DNA from: an uncultured Prevotellaceae bacterium
Lineage (GTDB): Bacteria > Bacteroidota > Bacteroidia > Bacteroidales > Bacteroidaceae
Assembly: GCA_900315565.1 (NCBI GenBank)
Contig: OMZS01000012.1
Location: forward strand, 1-64,000
Direction of reading: 5' to 3'
DNA: 64,000 nt
The position numbers and the translations under genes were made by a program. Position 1 is the stretch's first letter. The number at the start of each line of letters is the position of its first letter. This document shows, one piece after another, positions 43,378 through 52,255 of this stretch. The notes under the pieces are model-generated. The model did not search any database, had not been told where the DNA came from, and worked only from the letters and a program-made list of their open reading frames with translations.

Positions 43378-45366
43378 TTATTTCAAGATGATGCCTCCCA
43401 TGGGCTGCAGGGTGACTTTAGCCTTGCCGTCGCGCCCTATCTTGAGTTGCTTGAGCACCGATGTGGGTACAGTTTCTCCTTTACGCTTGGCGTTGTCGGT
43501 GTAGTAGCTCACGGTTTGTCCGGCCAGCATGGGCAGGTCGATGGTAAGAGTCATGGCGCGGTCGGTGCCGTTGAGTCCGGCCACATACCAGTCGTTGCCG
43601 TGGCGGCGCGCCAGCACTACGTAGCGCGAGGGGTAGCCATCGATGAATCGCGTCTCATCCCATTGTGTGGGCAGCTGGCGGATGAAGTCGCGCTCAAACT
43701 GCGGAATGCCTCCGTCGTTCTTGCCGGTGTAGGGCAGCAGGTTGTTGGGTTGCATGGCGATGCATTGTACGAAGGTCTGGTTGGTGATGCCAGTGGCCAT
43801 TTCGAACACGTCGCTCGTGTAACGCTGATGGCGGCTTTGGTTGTCGGGACTCATGTGGCGGTTCATGATGACACCGCCCCAGTCGAAGGCTCCCAGCGCG
43901 TTGCGGCAGAAGGGGTGCATGGTGAGTTCGAACCCTTCGGCGCGGGCATGGCGCTCGTCGAACATCACGTTCTCTGAGGCCAGGGCGGCCTCGCTGGCCA
44001 CGTAGTTGGGATACATGCGCTCCCAGCCGCGGGGAATGGTGCAGCCGTGGAAAATCACCTGCAGTCCGTAGCGGTTGGCATCGCTCAGAATGTCTTCGTA
44101 AAGCCGCATGGTTTCCTGTTTGTCGCTGCCAAGGAAATCTACTTTGATGCCCACCACGCCTATGTTGCTGAGCCAACGCATTTCGCGCTCGCGGGCAATG
44201 GCTGTGCTCATGCAGTCGCGCGGTGTTTGGGGTGCGTCGTTGCTGTAGCCGTTAGAGTTGTACCATAGCATTAGTCTCACGCCCTTGCTTTGGGCGTAGC
44301 GGCTCAGCTCGGCCATGCGCTCGCGGCCAATCTGCGCGTCCCACCAGTTGTCAACCAGACAATACTCGATGCCCATTTGCGAGGCCAGGTCGATGAAGCG
44401 CACCTGGTCGTCGTAGTTGATGCTCTGGTCTTGCCAGATGAGCCAGCTCCATGTGTAGCGTCCGCCCTCGTATTTCTTCGAAGGCTCGTAGAGCGGTTTC
44501 ACCACGTCGTAGGCCACGGTGGTTTCGACGATGGGTGCCAAAGTCTCGCCCACGGTAATGGTGCGCCAGGGAGTCTGCGCCGGCAGCGATACGGCGGCAA
44601 AAGCACTGCCCATGCCGTTGTTCTCGCCCTCCATGGGGTAGGCCACGGTGTAGCCCTCGTTGGGATGGTAGTCGCTCAGGTGCGAGGCGCAGTAGCCGCC
44701 ACCAACGCCCGTCTCGCTGATGAGGAGCCAGAGCGAGGGGGCTTCTTTAAACAGGCACGGGAAGGTGTAGCCCTCGCCGAATTTCGATGCTTTCGTCATG
44801 GGCTGTTCCACCTCGTAGTCTTCCTCGTAGCTGGGTTTGGTGCGCTCCCAGCCTGTCATGGGATTGATTTGCGGCGAGAGGAAGGTGGTGGTGCCGTCGG
44901 GCAGACGGAAGGCTGTAGCCTCTTTGTGGATGATGGCACACTTGGGGTTGTTGGTTTCGGGGCGCGGCAGCCGGTAGCACAGGGCTACGTTGTTGTCAGA
45001 CACCTGAAACACCACCGTCATGCACAGTCCCTTGGGATTAACAAAGTCCACCTCCAGGCGGTTGGCCTCGTAATTGATGTGCGAGGCTTTCACGCGGTCC
45101 ATCTCGTAGCAGTCGGTCACTTGGCTGATGTGGTGGCTGGTCATGGTGAGTCCTTCGGTGAGGTCGCCGATGTTGGTTTTCAGCCCCAATCCCGACCGTA
45201 GCACGGCAGGTGTGCCGTTGTAGTTCACTTCGTACCAGGCGCATTGGTTGTCGTTGCTCACCGTCACCACCAGCTTGCCGTCGGGTGACTGCACAGAAAC
45301 GGGTTGGGCCACGATCGCCGTGGCCCAACATGTCAATAGAATAATGATGCTTTGCAGTCTTCTCAT
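43378..45366 (-). CDS. GH97 glycoside hydrolase, probably retaining
   Basis: The product (662 residues) has a signal peptide and the three-part layout of family 97: an N-terminal beta-sandwich (VQSPDGKLVVTVSNDN, TEGLTMTSHHISQVTDCYEM), a catalytic (beta/alpha)8 barrel (GGRYTWSWLIWQDQSINYDD, EYCLVDNWWD, GVRLMLWYNSNGY) and a C-terminal beta domain ending LQPMGGIILK. The string VVGIKVDFLGSDKQ near residue 395 carries the Asp that acts as nucleophile in retaining members (alpha-galactosidase type), whereas SusB-type inverting enzymes use Glu residues; this assignment is from family knowledge. The start at 45366 (MRRLQSII) gives a better signal peptide than 45381. NagB is encoded immediately upstream. 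Confidence 0.9.
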   Translation of the reverse strand: MRRLQSIIILLTCWATAIVAQPVSVQSPDGKLVVTVSNDNQCAWYEVNYNGTPAVLRSGLGLKTNIGDLTEGLTMTSHHISQVTDCYEMDRVKASHINYEANRLEVDFVNPKGLCMTVVFQVSDNNVALCYRLPRPETNNPKCAIIHKEATAFRLPDGTTTFLSPQINPMTGWERTKPSYEEDYEVEQPMTKASKFGEGYTFPCLFKEAPSLWLLISETGVGGGYCASHLSDYHPNEGYTVAYPMEGENNGMGSAFAAVSLPAQTPWRTITVGETLAPIVETTVAYDVVKPLYEPSKKYEGGRYTWSWLIWQDQSINYDDQVRFIDLASQMGIEYCLVDNWWDAQIGRERMAELSRYAQSKGVRLMLWYNSNGYSNDAPQTPRDCMSTAIAREREMRWLSNIGVVGIKVDFLGSDKQETMRLYEDILSDANRYGLQVIFHGCTIPRGWERMYPNYVASEAALASENVMFDERHARAEGFELTMHPFCRNALGAFDWGGVIMNRHMSPDNQSRHQRYTSDVFEMATGITNQTFVQCIAMQPNNLLPYTGKNDGGIPQFERDFIRQLPTQWDETRFIDGYPSRYVVLARRHGNDWYVAGLNGTDRAMTLTIDLPMLAGQTVSYYTDNAKRKGETVPTSVLKQLKIGRDGKAKVTLQPMGGIILK

Positions 45367-45397
45367 CTCGTTATTATCCAAATATCACGATTTCGCT

Positions 45398-45433
45398 AAT
45401 TATGCATTATGCATTCTTCATTATGCATTATTA
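45398..45433 (-). repeat. GCATAAT heptamers at the nagB stop codon
   Basis: ATTATGC, ATTATGC, ATTCTTC, ATTATGC, ATTATTA in direct tandem (plus-strand). The last unit contains the TAA stop codon of nagB on the reverse strand. The same heptamer occurs at 20639. Confidence 0.85.
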
Positions 45434-46225
45434 AATCAGGTTGTCCTTCTCAATATCCTTGAAGTACTTGTAGGTGGCTACTTTCAGCTCGTCGGCAGCG
45501 GGCTCGTCGCATACGATGATGCCGTGCTGGTGCATCTGCAGGGCGCTGATGGTCCACTCGTGGGTGACAGCGCCTTCGACGGCAGCTTTCAGGGCGCGGG
45601 CCTTGTGGTGGCCGTTCACCAGAATCATCACCTCGCGGGCATCCATCACGGTGCCAACGCCAACGGTGAGGGCCAGCTTGGGCACTTTGTTCACGTCGCC
45701 CTCGAAGAAGCGCGAGTTGGCGATGATGGTGTCGGTGGTGAGCGTCTTCACGCGGGTGCGGCTGCTCAGGCTTGAGTAAGGCTCGTTGAAAGCAATGTGA
45801 CCGTCGGGGCCAATGCCTCCGAGGAACAGGTCGATGCCGCCTGCCTCAACAATCATCTGCTCGTAGTGGGCGCACTCGGCGGCCAGGTCCTTGGCGTTGC
45901 CGTTCAGGATATGGATGTTCTCGCGCTTGATGTCGATGTGGTCGAACAGGTTGCGTGCCATGAACGAGTGGTAGCTCTCGGGATGGTCTTCGGCCAGACC
46001 CACATACTCGTCCATATTGAAGGTGATGACGTTTTTGAACGACACGCGGCCCTCTTTGTTGGCTTTCACCAGACAGGCATACATGCCCTCGGGCGAGCTG
46101 CCCGTGGGAAGTCCCAGCACGAAAGGCTTCTCAGCCGTGGGGTTGGCCTCGTTGATACGCTTGATGACATGTTCGGCAGCCCAGCGCGACATGCTTTGAT
46201 AATCGCTTTCAATAATTAGTCTCAT
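45431..46225 (-). CDS. nagB: glucosamine-6-phosphate deaminase
   Basis: The 264-residue enzyme converts glucosamine 6-phosphate to fructose 6-phosphate and ammonia, the last step in using amino sugars. Family signatures are present in order: [13 protein letters not shown] (about 37), [10 protein letters not shown] with the catalytic Asp (about 70), [16 protein letters not shown] with the His and Glu pair (about 133-148) and [10 protein letters not shown] for phosphate binding. Length is normal. A reverse-strand TATTTTTG at 46297-46304 is the likely -7 element. It is followed by a GH97 gene after a heptamer repeat that includes its own stop codon. Confidence 0.96.
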   Translation of the reverse strand: MRLIIESDYQSMSRWAAEHVIKRINEANPTAEKPFVLGLPTGSSPEGMYACLVKANKEGRVSFKNVITFNMDEYVGLAEDHPESYHSFMARNLFDHIDIKRENIHILNGNAKDLAAECAHYEQMIVEAGGIDLFLGGIGPDGHIAFNEPYSSLSSRTRVKTLTTDTIIANSRFFEGDVNKVPKLALTVGVGTVMDAREVMILVNGHHKARALKAAVEGAVTHEWTISALQMHQHGIIVCDEPAADELKVATYKYFKDIEKDNLI

Positions 46226-46411
46226 AATTCTTTTTGTTTTTATTGTGTTTGTTGATGTGGAGTCACAATAGCGTACTCCTTTTGAAAAATTTGCTGCAAA
46301 AATAATACATGCGCGCGAAAATCACGAAACATTTTGTCTTTTTTTTATGTCGGGCACTTATTTTTTTGTTATCTTTGCAAGCACAAAAACAACATAATAA
46401 CACTTTTTATC

Positions 46412-47527
46412 ATGAAAAAACCATTTCTGACGCTTCTGCTCATCGTTGTGGGCATGACAGCCGCAGCCCGTACGGCATCTGTATCGTCAACCACTATTCC
46501 CGTGCGTGGACACGTCGTTGTGCCCAGCGACCCGCGCATCGTATATACGGGGCGCATCAGTTTTGCCAACCCCGACGCTCCCACGTTCACTTACCCCGGC
46601 ACGCAAATCATGGCTTCCTTCTATGGCACTTCGCTCAAGATGATGGCCAAGCCCAGGAGTGGCTATTTCATGGCGCAGATTGATGGTGCCGAGCCCTTCA
46701 AGGTGGGGTTTAATGCGCCGCGCGACTCGGTGGTGACGCTGGCCACGGCATTGCCCGACGGCCTGCACACCGTCAGACTGATGTACTGTGTGGAGGGCTA
46801 CGAGCTGCGACCCGTGTTCCGTGGCTTTGTGCTCGACCAAGGGCGCGATTTGGGCGATGCTCCGCGGCTGCCCGAACGCAAAATAGAGTTCATAGGCAAC
46901 AGCATCACCTGCGGCTACGGCAACGAGAGCATCAACCGCGACGACCCCTTCGAGTATGAAACCGAGAACCATTACTATACCTATGCCGCTGAGACTGCCC
47001 GCCAGCTCGGCGCTCAGCATTGGGTGGTGGCGCGCAGCGGCATAGGCGTTTATCGCAACTACGACGGCCCCAGGGCGGGCAGCAAAGACCCCATGCCCGC
47101 ACAATATGAGTACACGCTGTTCGACGACTTCAAGGACCGCTGGGACTTTGGCCGCTACCAGCCCGACGTGGTGTGCATCAATCTTGGCACCAACGACCTT
47201 TCTACCAACAACTACGACATCAAGCTCTTCGACGCGGCCTACCGTAAGTTTCTCGCCACCGTGCGCGGCCACTATCCCAAGGCCAAAATCGTGATGCTTT
47301 GCGGCTCGATGCTCAACGGCAAGGAGCTGCAGCTGGCCATCAAGACGCTCGACCAGATTCAGGCCGATGCCCGTAAAAAGGGCGACAACGAGGTGTATCG
47401 CTTCAACTTTACCCCGCAGACGGGCGACCTCTACTACGGCGCCAGCTGGCATCCCAGCCTGTGGCAGCACCAGAAGATGGCCGGCGAGCTTACCGCCTTC
47501 CTCCGGGTGCTGATGCACTGGTTCTGA
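46412..47527 (+). CDS. secreted SGNH esterase, carbohydrate esterase family 2-like
   Basis: The product (371 residues) has a signal peptide (MKKPFLTLLLIVVGMTAAA), an N-terminal beta-sandwich (about 30-150, with GRISFANPDAPTFTYPGTQ) and a C-terminal SGNH hydrolase domain. The nucleophile Ser is in EFIGNSITCGYGNE (about 165), the block III Asn in NLGTNDLSTNN (about 240) and the His in GASWHPSLWQHQKMAGEL (about 350). This two-domain layout is that of CE2 acetyl esterases acting on xylan or mannan. The usual Asp two residues before the catalytic WH(P) is replaced by Ser (GAS rather than G-D), so the enzyme may rely on a Ser-His dyad as other CE2 members do. A TATCTTTG at 46370-46377 is the -7 element; an upstream ATG at 46334 precedes it and was rejected. 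Confidence 0.87.
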   Translation: MKKPFLTLLLIVVGMTAAARTASVSSTTIPVRGHVVVPSDPRIVYTGRISFANPDAPTFTYPGTQIMASFYGTSLKMMAKPRSGYFMAQIDGAEPFKVGFNAPRDSVVTLATALPDGLHTVRLMYCVEGYELRPVFRGFVLDQGRDLGDAPRLPERKIEFIGNSITCGYGNESINRDDPFEYETENHYYTYAAETARQLGAQHWVVARSGIGVYRNYDGPRAGSKDPMPAQYEYTLFDDFKDRWDFGRYQPDVVCINLGTNDLSTNNYDIKLFDAAYRKFLATVRGHYPKAKIVMLCGSMLNGKELQLAIKTLDQIQADARKKGDNEVYRFNFTPQTGDLYYGASWHPSLWQHQKMAGELTAFLRVLMHWF

Positions 47528-47700
47528 GGGGGATTTGGAAGGAGTTAACGGGATTTAGCTGAAGTTAACGAGCCAAGGCTCGTGAAGTTAGCGGACAATA
47601 CACTCTCTAAAATAACTAATGTCCGCTACCTTCCGCTACCTTCCAATAACTCCTGCTAACTCCCGCTACCTTCCAATAACTCCCCAATAAAAATACCATA
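47528..47700. repeat. mixed tandem and inverted repeats between esterase and GH97 genes
   Basis: The gap contains GAGTTAACG/GAAGTTAAC words, a perfect ACGAGCC-AA-GGCTCGT hairpin (about 47566-47583) that may terminate the esterase transcript, an inverted pair around GTTAGCGGACA and TGTCCGCTAC, and tandem CTACCTTCC and AATAACTCC words up to the start codon region. Confidence 0.7.
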
Positions 47701-47703
47701 ATC

Positions 47704-49701
47704 ATGATGAAAAAGAGAACAATTGTATGCTTGGCCGTGATGACCCTATGCATGGCCCTGCAGGCAGCCGACTACGAGCTGCTGTCGCCCAACGGAAAAC
47801 TGAAAGTTTGCATCACCACCGAACATTGCCTGCGCTGGGCCGTGAGCCACGACGGCACCCAAGTGCTGCTACCTTCGGAAATCGGTCTCAACGGTCTCAA
47901 CGGCAAGAAACGCTTTGTCTTTGGCGACGACGTGAAGGTGAAAAGCGCCGCACGCCAGTCGGTCAGCCAGCAGTTTGCCACGCCCTTCTACCGTAAAGCC
48001 CAGGTAAAGGAAATCTACAACCAGCTGACACTCAAGACCAACGGCGGTTTCGACGTGGTGGTGCGCGCCTACGACGAGGCGGCCGCCTACCGCCTAGTGT
48101 CCACTCAGAGCAAGCCCCTCACCATCAGCAGCGAGACGGCCGAATTTCTTTTTGCCGGCGACTACGCGGCCTGGATTCCCTACATCAACGACAACCGCGG
48201 GGGCGAGCGCTACACGTTCTCGTTTGAGTCCTACTACGACGAGGTGCCCCTGAGCCAGATGCACCGCGACTCGCTGGCCATTACGCCCCTGGCCGTCGCC
48301 CTGCCGCAGGGCAAAAAGGCCGTGGTGCTCGATGCCGGCGTAGAAAACTATCCAGGCATGTTTGTGCTGAAAGGCGAGGGCAATGCGCTCCGCGCCGACT
48401 TCGCGCCCTATCCCGCCGAATGGGAGATTGGCGGCCATCAGCGGCTCAACCTCGTGCCCACCAAGCGCGCCGACTACATAGCCAAAATCGACGCCCGGCA
48501 GGCGCTGCCCTGGCGTGTGGTGGCCGTGAGCCAGCACGACGGCGACTTGCTCAACAACGACATCGCCCAGCTGTTGGCGCCCCCGTGCAGAGTGAAGGAC
48601 ACATCGTGGATACGCCCCGGAAAAGTGGCGTGGGACTGGTGGAACAACCTCAACCTCACGGGCGTCAGCTTCCGCGCGGGCATGAATACCGACACCTATA
48701 AATACTACATCGACTTCGCCGCCCAAAACCACCTGGAGTACATCATCATCGACGAGGGATGGAGCAGCGACGAATCGCTGCTCGACAATCTCAGCCCCGA
48801 CATCGACCTGCCCCAGCTCATCGGCTACGGACGCGAGCGCGGCGTGGGCATCATTCTCTGGAGCTGCTGGCGCAACGCCATCAACAACACCGACGCCGTG
48901 TTTGACCACTACGCCCAGATGGGCATCAAAGGCTTTAAAATAGACTTCTTCGACCGCGACGACCAAATCATCATCCGCTCGTGCTACGAGCTGGCCGCCG
49001 CCGCCGCACGCCACCAACTGCTGCTCGACTATCACGGGCTGAAGCCCTTCGGCATTCAGCGCGCCTATCCCAACGTGGTGAACTTCGAGGGCGTCAAGGG
49101 ACTGGAAAACAACAAGTGGGAACCCCGCACCGCCGAAGGCCCCGTCCACGACTTCCCCCGCTACGACGTCACAGCCCCCTATCTGCGCATGTTCTGCGGC
49201 CCCATGGACTACACCCCCGGAGCCATGAGCAACGCCACCCGCGACTGCTACTTCGGCAACAACAACCACCCCATGAGCCAGGGCACCCGCGTGCATCAGA
49301 TGGCCATGTATGCCACCTTCGAGGCACCCCTGCAGATGCTCGCCGACAGCCCCACCGCCTACATGAAGAACCAGGAGTGTACCGACTTCATCGCGCAGAT
49401 TCCCACCACCTTCGACGAGACCGTCGTCCTGGGCGGACAGATGGGCGAATACACCGCCGTGGCCCGTCGTAAAGGCACCACATGGTACGTGGCCGCCATG
49501 ACCAACTGGCAGCCCCGCGACCTGACCATCGACTGCTCGTTCCTCGCCCCCGGCACCCATCAGGCCATCATCTTCAGCGACGGAACCAATGCCGACCGCG
49601 ATGCCACCGACTACCTGCGCACCACCCGCACCCTCACCACCAACGAAAAACTTTCAGTGCACCTCGCCCCCGGCGGCGGTTGGGCTGCTATAGTGAAGTA
49701 A
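47704..49701 (+). CDS. GH97 glycoside hydrolase, probably retaining
   Basis: The 665-residue protein has a signal peptide (cut after LQAAD) and the family 97 layout: N-terminal beta-sandwich (YELLSPNGKLKVCI), barrel (VAWDWWNNLNLTGVSF, LEYIIIDEGWSSDE, VGIILWSCWRN) and C-terminal domain ending LAPGGGWAAIVK. IKGFKIDFFDRDDQ near residue 415 supplies the nucleophile Asp of retaining members and LLLDYHGLKPFGIQR, NVVNFEGVKGLENNKW follow as in that branch. It is a distant paralogue of the 43378 enzyme. Probable role: removing alpha-linked glucose or galactose from oligosaccharides in the periplasm. GC content is among the highest in the window. Confidence 0.92.
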   Translation: MMKKRTIVCLAVMTLCMALQAADYELLSPNGKLKVCITTEHCLRWAVSHDGTQVLLPSEIGLNGLNGKKRFVFGDDVKVKSAARQSVSQQFATPFYRKAQVKEIYNQLTLKTNGGFDVVVRAYDEAAAYRLVSTQSKPLTISSETAEFLFAGDYAAWIPYINDNRGGERYTFSFESYYDEVPLSQMHRDSLAITPLAVALPQGKKAVVLDAGVENYPGMFVLKGEGNALRADFAPYPAEWEIGGHQRLNLVPTKRADYIAKIDARQALPWRVVAVSQHDGDLLNNDIAQLLAPPCRVKDTSWIRPGKVAWDWWNNLNLTGVSFRAGMNTDTYKYYIDFAAQNHLEYIIIDEGWSSDESLLDNLSPDIDLPQLIGYGRERGVGIILWSCWRNAINNTDAVFDHYAQMGIKGFKIDFFDRDDQIIIRSCYELAAAAARHQLLLDYHGLKPFGIQRAYPNVVNFEGVKGLENNKWEPRTAEGPVHDFPRYDVTAPYLRMFCGPMDYTPGAMSNATRDCYFGNNNHPMSQGTRVHQMAMYATFEAPLQMLADSPTAYMKNQECTDFIAQIPTTFDETVVLGGQMGEYTAVARRKGTTWYVAAMTNWQPRDLTIDCSFLAPGTHQAIIFSDGTNADRDATDYLRTTRTLTTNEKLSVHLAPGGGWAAIVK

Positions 49702-49716
49702 AGGAAAACTAAAAAA

Positions 49717-50144
49717 CCCACCCTCAGTCCCTCCCGAAGGGAGGGAGGTTTAATTACCTATGAAACTGCAAAGGTATTACATAGTAACACAAGGCGGAAG
49801 CAGCTCCCCTCCCCTCGAGGGGAGGGGTTAGGGGTGGGGTCTGTAATATTGCTATTTTGCGAAATAATACTGACCCCGCCCCGGCCTACGGCCACCCCGC
49901 CCCTACATGGGCGGGGAGCGGCTGGCGCATCGGAAGGTATGAATAATACAAGCTGAAGCTATTTCTCTACAAGTTTATGCGTGAAAATAAACTTTTGTGT
50001 GAATGAAAAGCCTCTGTTCCTCTGTTCACTCTTTGTGAGATTAATCGCTGTGAGATTTATCTGCTCATGGACAATAAAAGCCCCTCCTTTTTGGGGAGGG
50101 GTAAAAGGGTAGGTTTGTCATTCGGGAGGGCTCGGGGTGGGTTT
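49717..50144. repeat. gene-free repeat region holding GC-rich element copy B
   Basis: This gap contains a CCCTCCCGAAGGGAGGG palindrome (about 49730), then the GC-rich element copy B at 49781-49950, the inverted counterpart of 15708-15882 (TTAGGGGTGGGGTCTGTAAT, GCGAAATAATACTGACC and GGCCTACGGCCACCCC blocks shared), a CAGAGG-family piece near 50010 and another GC-rich palindrome (CCCTCC..GGGAGGGG) near 50085. No open frame of note. Confidence 0.8.
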
Positions 50145-51473
50145 TTAGAACACCGCCTTCTCCAGCCAGTACCAGAGGATGCCGGCGAGATAGCCCACGA
50201 AGGCTATCCAGGTGATTTTCTTCATATACCAGCCGAAGGTGATTTTCTCCAGTCCCATGACCACCACACCGGCGGCGGAGCCGATGATGAGCATTGAGCC
50301 GCCTACACCGGCACAGTAGGCCAGCAGCTGCCAGAAGATGCCGTCAACGGCCATGGCGCCTTCGGCTGCTACGGGATACATGCCCATGCAGCCTGCCACG
50401 AGGGGAACGTTATCGACGATGGCCGATAGCACACCGATGATGCCGTTGATGAGATAGTAGTTGCCCGAGAAGGCGGTGTTGAGGCCTTGGCCCAGGGCGG
50501 TGAGCACGCCGATTTCCTGTAGCACGGCCACAGCCATGAGTATGCCGAGGAAGAACATGATGGTGCTCAGGTCGATGCGCGAGAGCAGGTCGCTCACACG
50601 CTTGGCCATGGTGTCGTCCTCAGCGGTGTTGTGGTGGAATATCTCGGTGACAGTCCATAGGATGCCCAGCACGAGCAGAATGCCCATGAACGGCGGCAGA
50701 TGGGTGAGGGTCTTGAAGATGGGCACAAACACCAGTCCGCCCACGCCGAGCCAGAAAATGATGTCACGCTGCACCTTGGTGAACTGCGTCACCTCGGCCT
50801 TGGGCAGGTTTTGCGACTTGTCGAACTTGCCCTTGAGCGAGTATTGCAGAATGAAGGCGGGCACTACCATGGAGATGAGCGAGGGGATGAATATCTCGGT
50901 GATGACGCCCTGGGTGGTGATGACGCCCTTTATCCAGAGCATGATGGTGGTGACGTCGCCGATGGGGGAGAAGGCTCCGCCCGAGTTGGCTGCTATTACC
51001 ACCAGCGCGGCGTAGATGAGCCTGTCCTCGCGCTGTTGCACCAGTTTGCGCAGCACCATGATCATGACTATCGAGGTGGTGAGGTTGTCGAGAATGGCCG
51101 AGAGGAAGAAGGTCATGAAGGCCATGCGCCACATAAGCTTGCGCTTGGAGCGGGTCTTGATAGCGTCGCGCACAAAGTTGAAACCGCCGTTCGAATCGAC
51201 TATCTCTACAATGGTCATGGCGCCCATCAGGAAGAACAGGGTGCCGCCGGCATCGCCCAGATGGTGCTCTATGATTTCGCTGATGTGCCCCACCAGCCCG
51301 TCGGCGGCCACGTCGGGATAGAACGCGCCCTTGCCTACCATGAGCAGCGTCCAGCACAATACACACATGAGCAGCGCTATGGCCGCTTTGTTGATTTTGG
51401 TGAAACTCTCAAGGGCTATGCACAGATAGCCTGCCACGAAAACGATGACTATAGCAATAGTTAAGGTTGACAT
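50145..51473 (-). CDS. nhaD: sodium:proton antiporter, NhaD type
   Basis: The 442-residue membrane protein has about twelve hydrophobic segments and the NhaD/ArsB-like ion transporter signatures LSAILDNLTTSIVMIMVLRK (about 124) and NSGGAFSPIGDVTT (about 166), plus a second repeat SAIVDNVPLVAG with GVGGSMLIIGSAAG near 370. NhaD exchanges cytoplasmic sodium for protons and helps with salt and pH stress. A reverse-strand TACCTTTG at 51505-51512 is the likely -7 element. The gene is divergent from the 51609 gene. Family assignment is strong. Confidence 0.93.
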   Translation of the reverse strand: MSTLTIAIVIVFVAGYLCIALESFTKINKAAIALLMCVLCWTLLMVGKGAFYPDVAADGLVGHISEIIEHHLGDAGGTLFFLMGAMTIVEIVDSNGGFNFVRDAIKTRSKRKLMWRMAFMTFFLSAILDNLTTSIVMIMVLRKLVQQREDRLIYAALVVIAANSGGAFSPIGDVTTIMLWIKGVITTQGVITEIFIPSLISMVVPAFILQYSLKGKFDKSQNLPKAEVTQFTKVQRDIIFWLGVGGLVFVPIFKTLTHLPPFMGILLVLGILWTVTEIFHHNTAEDDTMAKRVSDLLSRIDLSTIMFFLGILMAVAVLQEIGVLTALGQGLNTAFSGNYYLINGIIGVLSAIVDNVPLVAGCMGMYPVAAEGAMAVDGIFWQLLAYCAGVGGSMLIIGSAAGVVVMGLEKITFGWYMKKITWIAFVGYLAGILWYWLEKAVF

Positions 51474-51556
51474 AAGATTTGTTGGTTTTGATTGTTATTT
51501 GGTGCAAAGGTAGAAAATAATTATGAATAATGAACCATGAATATGAATAATTTTTG

Positions 51557-51564
51557 TATCTTTG
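51557..51564 (+). promoter_or_regulatory. -7 promoter element of the 51609 gene
   Basis: TATCTTTG lies inside the longest possible reading frame of the downstream gene, so translation must begin further down: at 51570 on a nearly leaderless message, or at 51609. Confidence 0.6.
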
Positions 51565-51608
51565 CCGACATGAACAAACGAGCAGACAATACACCTTGCC
51601 AGGAAAAC

Positions 51609-52163
51609 ATGATTCTGGCCGACGCCGACTATATAGATAAGGTGGCTTTCGATCTCACCGTGAACTTCGAGCGCATGATTGGCCGACGCATTCCCAAGGC
51701 CGACCTTGCACGATGGGCAGAATGTGTGGCGCTGGACGGCGGACTGCGCGAGGGCAACCATTCAACCCACCTCCTCCTGCTGCACGACAAAACCCACATG
51801 GCGCTCGAGAACTTCATGCCCGGCCACTACCTGAAAGACATCACCGGCAAGGCTTTCAGAAGCCCGCTGGGCGAGTTTACCATGTCAGCAGTGAGCAGCG
51901 AGGATGACATCATCAACAAAAATGAGCTGTTCTGCCAGTTGGTGGAGTTTCTGGCCGCGCAGGAGGGCATAAGGCGGCTGATGGTTGTTCCCGCCGAGGA
52001 AAACCTGCAGCAGGTGCGCAGCGTGCTGAAGAAGGCCGACCCCACAGACATGTTTGTCACGCTCTTTGCCATGCAGCCTCTCACGGGCGGCCCCTACCGC
52101 TCGGAGATTCTCGGCTACTCAATCATGTCGGCCCTCGGCATCCGCAGCGACGAGCTCGGATGA
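51609..52163 (+). CDS. conserved Bacteroidales protein of unknown function
   Basis: From the chosen start (MILADADYIDKVAFDL) the product has 184 residues, cytoplasmic, with no signal or membrane helix. It resembles a small Bacteroidales family annotated only as a DUF (I recall DUF6621), with conserved VAFDLTVNFERMIGRRIPKA, CVALDGGLR and a C-terminal LQPLTGGPYRSEILGYSIMSALG-like end. The start was placed at 51609 because the promoter -7 element overlaps the longer frame; 51570 is possible. It is followed after about 90 bases of repeats by a saccharopine dehydrogenase-like gene in the same direction. Function unknown. Confidence 0.72.
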   Translation: MILADADYIDKVAFDLTVNFERMIGRRIPKADLARWAECVALDGGLREGNHSTHLLLLHDKTHMALENFMPGHYLKDITGKAFRSPLGEFTMSAVSSEDDIINKNELFCQLVEFLAAQEGIRRLMVVPAEENLQQVRSVLKKADPTDMFVTLFAMQPLTGGPYRSEILGYSIMSALGIRSDELG

Positions 52164-52217
52164 TAATGAAAGATTAAAGATGAAAAATTAAAGATTAAAG
52201 ATTAAAGATTAAAGATT
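52164..52217 (+). repeat. GATTAAA heptamers at a stop codon
   Basis: GAAAGATTAAAGATGAAAAATT is followed by four AGATTAA units. The array starts one base after the TGA of the preceding gene and contains the same words as 13126 and 31504. Confidence 0.85.
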
Positions 52218-52255
52218 TATTACATACTTGTAACTTTAAAAACCTGAATACTAAT

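Noticed and set aside
49702-50144. Insertion sequence remnant
   Set aside because: No transposase fragment is present; the repeats have miniature-element character only.
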